Below, in pieces: positions 5,608 through 9,791 of a DNA stretch of 9,791 nt. The notes under the pieces were generated by a model. It was not told the origin of the DNA. It made no database searches and saw only the letters and a program-made list of their open reading frames with translations. Position 1 is the stretch's first letter. Every line of letters begins with the position of its first letter. The stretch covers positions 1-9,791 of the forward strand of contig JAOAJF010000025.1 in assembly GCA_026414325.1 (NCBI GenBank), read 5' to 3'. This DNA is from Microcaldota archaeon. GTDB taxonomy: Archaea > Micrarchaeota > Micrarchaeia > Anstonellales > Anstonellaceae. A program made the translations under genes and the position numbers.

Positions 5608-8600
5608 ATGCCAGGCTATAGAACAATTCCTTCAAAGGATACTTTTGATATTGAGGAAAGATTAGGAGGAATAATAACTATAAAGCAATTAGTTTATTTG
5701 GTAATTACTTTTGCTCTAACATATTTTACAATGATTATAAGTTCAGATTGGTTTGAAAATCCATCTGACTCGATTTATGTTTGGGGAACTGTTTTATTTT
5801 TATGTCTTGTATTTATATTTGGAAATTTAGACAAAGAAATCTACAAAAGGCTAAGATATTATTTTGCTGCTGAAAAAACAACAATAGAAAAAAACCCTGC
5901 TCTTTTATCAAATATTAATACAATAGAAGAAAATAAGATTATAACTTTAGATGGTAGGGTTATTGCGATACTAAAAATTAGCCCAATAAATTTTCCTATT
6001 CTTGCAGAGGAAGCTAAAGAAGCAAAAATTTCAAGCTTTGAAATGTATTTAAGGCAGTTAGTATATCCTATAGCCCATCATGTGCAGTCAAATCCTGTAG
6101 ATATAACAAAATATGCCAGCAACATACTAAAAAAAGCAAAGGAACAAAAAAATTCTGCAATAGAGGAGCACATTGAAAAACATTTGGAGTTTTTAAGAAA
6201 TTATCTAAAAGAAAAAGAAGTAAGAGTAAAAAATCATTATATTGTAATTCAAGTACAAGATGAGAGATATAAAATAAGTGCTACTACTTATAAAAGCCCA
6301 CCTATTAAAAAAATTTATCTAAAGTTAAGAAGTATTTTAAAAGAATTCAATCCTGTCTCTATCTTCTATGGTGGAAAATTATTTGAAAAACCTAAAAATT
6401 ATGTTGCAATCGATCCAACTGCTTGTAGGATGATATTTGTTGATGAAAAAGCTGTTCCGACTGATCTTAAAGAAGGAAAAAAAATAACTTCTAGCATAGT
6501 TGAATTTCCGAATATGGCCAGCTTATTAAAATATGCTGCTGAAAAACAAAAAACACTTTATTTTGGAGAGTTAGACATAGAGGAGATGTTAAAAAAAGAA
6601 TTTATGCAAATGCCACTAATAGAAAGAGAGAAAGTATTTAGTTTGGAAGAAAGAAGAAAAAATGTTGGGATTTCTGGAGGAAAAACACGATGGGCTTTTG
6701 ATGAATGTGAAAAATATGTAGAGGTAATAACAGACAAATTAGAAGCTGCTGGATTAAAAGTAAAAAGACTGAAAAACCAGGATTTATACAATAGCCAAAT
6801 AAATCAAGTGCCTACGCATGTGGAGGTTCATCCTCAATACCTAAAAGTAGATAATGAATATTTCAAAGTTATTTACGCTACTGGCTATCCATATCAAGTT
6901 ACATTAGGCTGGCTGACCAACATTGTAGATGGGCGAGCAGATTATGATTTAACTTTGTATATTTATCCAGTACCTATAAACGAGGCACTAAAAACATTTC
7001 GAACAGCAATACTAAAACTTAATACTGAAAAAAAAGCTAGAGCAGATTTCTTAGATCCAGAAACACAACAGCATTTGGAAGATGTTACTAATTTCTATTC
7101 AAATATAGTTGCAGGTAAAGAAAAATATTTTCAGGCATCATTGTATGTTACTTCAAAAGCAAAAAGTCTAAAGTATTTGGATACAGTAGTAGAAAAAGCA
7201 AAATCAGATTTAGCTGGTAGCTCTATAGATTTTGAAATTGCTAATTATAATATGGCTAAAGCGGTTTTTTCTACCAGATTAACAGGTTTTGACCTACTAA
7301 ACAAAAAAAGAGAGTTTCCCTCTTCTTCTTTAGCAGCTACTTTTCCTCACATATCTTCTTCTGTAGAAATAGATGATGAAGGAATGTTTTTTGCATTTGA
7401 TATGAAAGACTCCCCAATAATAATAGACTTAAAAAAATTGCCAAATCAACATATTTCAATATTAGGTGAGTCTGGATCAGGAAAATCTTATTTTGCAAAA
7501 AGCTTGATTCCAAAATATTTAGCTTTAGGCTATAGAGTATTTGTTACTGATCCAGATGGAGAATATATTTATCTTGCAAAAAAATTTGGTGGAGAGGTTA
7601 GCACTATTAGTACAAAAGACGGTCAGATAATAAATCCTTTTGATGCAAACGGGTGGGAGATAAATGATAAGATCAGAAGCTTAATTGGATTTTTCTCTAT
7701 TATTATAGGGGATTTAAATAAATACCAACAAGGGATAATTTCAGATATTTTGGTTGAATTATATGAAAAAAATAAAGAACCAACCATGAGTGATTTTGCA
7801 GAAATGATTAAAAATAGATTAAAAAAAGTGAAAGATGAAAAATTACGCCAAGAATTACAGTTTATTCTTCTTACTATAAAACCATTTTTAAAAGGAAATA
7901 TCTATGGGTTTTTTGATAATAAAACAACAATAGAGTTGAAAAAACAATTCTATGTTTTTGATTTAAAAGAATATAAAAATGATAAAACATTGAAAGATCT
8001 TTCTAATTATTTGATTTTTGATTACATAAGCCATCAGCTTTTAAGAGATCAAACACCGAAGGCCCTTATAATGGATGAAGGCTGGACCATGGTAAATTAT
8101 GCTGGCTCTGAAGAATATGTAAGATATATAATAAAAGATTCAAGAAAATACAATGTTTCTTTTGTTTTTATTACTCAAGAATTAGAAGATATGCTTTCGT
8201 CTTCTGCTGGGAAATCTATATTGAATAATACTTCCACTCAATTTATATTTCATCATAAGGAGAGTGCGATGCCTCTTGCAAAAGAGGTACTAAATTTAAC
8301 TGAAGCAGAGTATGAAAAACTTCTTACTGTTGGAATTGGAGAGGGGTTAATGATTTGTGATAAGAATAGGCTGTTTTTTAAAGTAAAAACTGCCCCTTTA
8401 GAGCATCAAAATATTGAAGAAGGTGTTGCAAAAAAAGAAAAGAAAATTAAGCTGAAATTAAATAAAGAATCTGAGCCCATATTGCCGATAGAGCAACAAA
8501 CAGTTGAACAGCTGAAAAAAGAATTGGGATTAGTTAATCTCCCTCTTGCACTTGTTAGGGGTCAGCTGAAAGAAAAAGAGAAAGAGCTGATTATTAGAAA

Positions 8601-8646
8601 AATTAAAAAGAATAAAAAAGAGAAAGAGAAGCGTAAGAAAAAATAA
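5608..8646 (+). CDS. VirB4-type T4SS ATPase with fused PrgI/VirB3-like N terminus
   Basis: The protein is 1012 residues from the ATG. Residues 1-90 look like a PrgI/VirB3 domain with two membrane helices (about 27-45 and 55-73). Residues 107-260 (starting ITLDGRVIAILKISPINF) resemble the N-terminal part of TraC/VirB4-type proteins. Residues 365-560 match the CagE/TrbE/VirB N-domain style. The ATPase follows: Walker A GESGSGKS (620-627), DPDGEY (648-653), Walker B ALIMDEGW (819-826, D823 and E824) and an ITQ sensor-like motif (855-857). VirB4 ATPases power pilus assembly and substrate transfer from the cytoplasmic face of the membrane; the fused domain would anchor it to the channel. The C-terminal 70 residues are extremely Lys/Glu-rich and end in a near-continuous basic tail. 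The gene starts 1 nt after the VirB6-like stop. HerA/CedB-type ATPases are related, but the long N-domain favours VirB4. Confidence 0.92.
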   Translation: MPGYRTIPSKDTFDIEERLGGIITIKQLVYLVITFALTYFTMIISSDWFENPSDSIYVWGTVLFLCLVFIFGNLDKEIYKRLRYYFAAEKTTIEKNPALLSNINTIEENKIITLDGRVIAILKISPINFPILAEEAKEAKISSFEMYLRQLVYPIAHHVQSNPVDITKYASNILKKAKEQKNSAIEEHIEKHLEFLRNYLKEKEVRVKNHYIVIQVQDERYKISATTYKSPPIKKIYLKLRSILKEFNPVSIFYGGKLFEKPKNYVAIDPTACRMIFVDEKAVPTDLKEGKKITSSIVEFPNMASLLKYAAEKQKTLYFGELDIEEMLKKEFMQMPLIEREKVFSLEERRKNVGISGGKTRWAFDECEKYVEVITDKLEAAGLKVKRLKNQDLYNSQINQVPTHVEVHPQYLKVDNEYFKVIYATGYPYQVTLGWLTNIVDGRADYDLTLYIYPVPINEALKTFRTAILKLNTEKKARADFLDPETQQHLEDVTNFYSNIVAGKEKYFQASLYVTSKAKSLKYLDTVVEKAKSDLAGSSIDFEIANYNMAKAVFSTRLTGFDLLNKKREFPSSSLAATFPHISSSVEIDDEGMFFAFDMKDSPIIIDLKKLPNQHISILGESGSGKSYFAKSLIPKYLALGYRVFVTDPDGEYIYLAKKFGGEVSTISTKDGQIINPFDANGWEINDKIRSLIGFFSIIIGDLNKYQQGIISDILVELYEKNKEPTMSDFAEMIKNRLKKVKDEKLRQELQFILLTIKPFLKGNIYGFFDNKTTIELKKQFYVFDLKEYKNDKTLKDLSNYLIFDYISHQLLRDQTPKALIMDEGWTMVNYAGSEEYVRYIIKDSRKYNVSFVFITQELEDMLSSSAGKSILNNTSTQFIFHHKESAMPLAKEVLNLTEAEYEKLLTVGIGEGLMICDKNRLFFKVKTAPLEHQNIEEGVAKKEKKIKLKLNKESEPILPIEQQTVEQLKKELGLVNLPLALVRGQLKEKEKELIIRKIKKNKKEKEKRKKK

Positions 8647-8659
8647 AAAATAAAAAAAA
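8645..8659 (-). terminator. Probable T-tract terminator of the minus-strand surface-protein gene
   Basis: A6 (8645-8650) and A8 (8652-8659) on the plus strand read as T8 then T6 on the minus strand, 37 nt and more after the stop codon of the surface-protein gene. The tract overlaps the very end of the convergent VirB4 gene. Confidence 0.5.
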
Positions 8660-8673
8660 TAAATTTAAACTAA

Positions 8674-8678
8674 TTTTT
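8674..8678 (+). terminator. Possible T-tract terminator of the T4SS-like operon
   Basis: A T5 run lies 27 nt after the VirB4 stop, with another T4 run at about 8690-8693. It is weak alone but is the only candidate in the 50-nt convergent gap. Confidence 0.35.
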
Positions 8679-8696
8679 ATAAAACTAAATTTTAAT

Positions 8697-9791
8697 CTAA
8701 TCTTCTTGGCCTCTAAATTCTCCATAGAAAGCTACTAAGAGATTAGATGGGTCTTTATATGTTGCCAGTTCCATTGGGATCATTATTTCATAGTCAGACA
8801 CTCCATAAGTTCCAATGGCTGATTCATTTATTTTCACTGCAAAAACCAAGTCTTCTACTCCTGAGTAACATTGAGAAGTTCCTCTAAATTGCCAGAATAT
8901 TCCTGTAGAAAATGCTGAAGTTGGGCTTATTTTTGCTACTGCTACATTTGAAACAGTTCTTCCAAAGACACTGAAGGAATCAGTGCTATCTGCAATTCCA
9001 TTTTTATCTACATCAAATAGCTGAGAAATTGTTCGACTTGTTAGTGGGTTTATACCTAGTGCGCTATCTGCAAGCTCAAAATCATTTATTCCAGAGTGTA
9101 TTGAACCGTTTATACATCTTCCTAGTGGGTAGAGAGTGCTGAAAGTTATATTAACGGTTGGCTCAGCTACATAAATTGTTTTTCCATGTGTTGCAGACCA
9201 ATTTATTAAAAAGTTACTCACTCCGCTGCCAAGTAGTAGGTTTCCTAAAGTTGCACCATAATACTTTTGCCATTCTTTTATTACCATAAAGCTGTAATCT
9301 ACTTGTACTGAAGAGTTTGACTTGTCTTTTGCATAAACTGAGCAATTCCACATTCCCCATAAAGTTAGGTTAAAGTATGGGGAACGATAATGGGTTGAGT
9401 TTATTTGAATAGCACTTTCATTTAAAACTAATGTAGAATTTGGATTAAATACTATAAAGCGTATTTCTTCTAAATCTTGCTGGCCATCCCCATCTGTTAT
9501 TTGAGCATAACAATAGGTGTTCTCCATCTGAACATTTGTTAGAACCGAGACGTTTTGTATTTGCGGCAAGCTGTTTGAAACTATAACTGGGGAAGAATTT
9601 AGAGCTGTTCCATACTCATAGCCATCAAATGGGAGAACTTGACAGATGAGCTTATCTGATTTTGAATAGTACAAACTTGATAGATTTGCTGAGACTTGGC
9701 CATCAACTAATTGGTCATTAACAAACCAGGAATAATATAGAGTAACTGAATCATTATCTAAATCATAATAATTAGAAAGAGTGCAGTTAAC
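8697..9791 (-). CDS. Large secreted Ig-like surface protein, C-terminal part (5' end outside window)
   Basis: The minus-strand frame is open from the window edge to TAG at 8699-8697, giving the last 364 residues. Residues about 13-78 form an Ig/PKD-like repeat with the pattern LYYSWFVND then DKLICQVLPFDG. A second beta-rich unit contains ITDGDGQQDLEEI. Further on, DVDKNGIADSTD resembles a calcium-binding EF-hand or dockerin-type loop, and the end (near SDYEIMIPMELATYK) looks beta-rich and soluble. About 15 N-X-S/T sequons indicate an exported, heavily N-glycosylated protein. No C-terminal membrane anchor or sorting motif is visible. Binding or structural roles at the cell surface are plausible, but no enzyme motif is seen. 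The in-frame TTG at 9674 is internal, as the repeat continues upstream of it. It is convergent with the T4SS-like operon. Confidence 0.85.
   Translation of the reverse strand, partial: VNCTLSNYYDLDNDSVTLYYSWFVNDQLVDGQVSANLSSLYYSKSDKLICQVLPFDGYEYGTALNSSPVIVSNSLPQIQNVSVLTNVQMENTYCYAQITDGDGQQDLEEIRFIVFNPNSTLVLNESAIQINSTHYRSPYFNLTLWGMWNCSVYAKDKSNSSVQVDYSFMVIKEWQKYYGATLGNLLLGSGVSNFLINWSATHGKTIYVAEPTVNITFSTLYPLGRCINGSIHSGINDFELADSALGINPLTSRTISQLFDVDKNGIADSTDSFSVFGRTVSNVAVAKISPTSAFSTGIFWQFRGTSQCYSGVEDLVFAVKINESAIGTYGVSDYEIMIPMELATYKDPSNLLVAFYGEFRGQED

Noticed and set aside
5447..5635. 62-codon minus-strand frame at the VirB6-VirB4 junction
   Set aside because: Antisense shadow of hydrophobic codons; no start signal of its own.
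6558..6791. 77-codon minus-strand frame inside the VirB4 gene
   Set aside because: Lies fully within a well-supported gene; Ser/Phe-rich antisense of Lys/Glu codons.

Overview
The window looks like a chromosomal segment of an AT-rich archaeon, possibly a DPANN-type lineage. The archaeal signs are an exact box A TATA element (TTTAAATA) upstream of the main operon, a tRNA without encoded CCA, T-tract terminators, GGAGG/GAGGT ribosome binding sites, and secreted proteins very rich in N-X-S/T sequons. The lineage cannot be fixed from this window; DPANN is inferred from low GC and gene style.

Left part (1-1801): a 5'-truncated GT4 glycosyltransferase is followed 4 nt later by a complete GH57 alpha-amylase-type enzyme. 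This is a recognisable storage-polysaccharide (glycogen-like alpha-glucan) gene pair. Next comes a poorly coding stretch (1802-2311) holding a T-tract terminator and one doubtful minus-strand small ORF, then tRNA-Arg(TCG) on the minus strand (2312-2386).

Central part (2387-8646): a 123-nt divergent promoter region separates the tRNA from a tight four-gene plus-strand operon. In order it encodes a signal-peptide-bearing two-helix pilin-like protein (VirB2-like), a second tiny two-helix membrane protein, an 836-residue protein that joins a glycosylated ectodomain to a polytopic VirB6-like membrane domain, and a 1012-residue VirB4-type ATPase with a PrgI/VirB3-like domain fused at its N terminus. 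Gaps between genes are 12, 1 and 1 nt. Together these are the core of a minimal single-membrane type IV secretion-like machine, comparable in layout to the Ced/Ted DNA-import systems of Crenarchaeota. No relaxase, VirD4 coupling protein or VirB11 is present in the window.

Right part (8647-9791): a short convergent intergenic region with T-tracts on both strands, then the C-terminal part of a large secreted, Ig-like, sequon-rich surface protein on the minus strand whose start lies beyond the window.

The most interesting object is the T4SS-like operon. Within it, the 836-residue protein has an internal signal-peptide-like segment that may mark a gene fusion or a polyprotein cleavage point.
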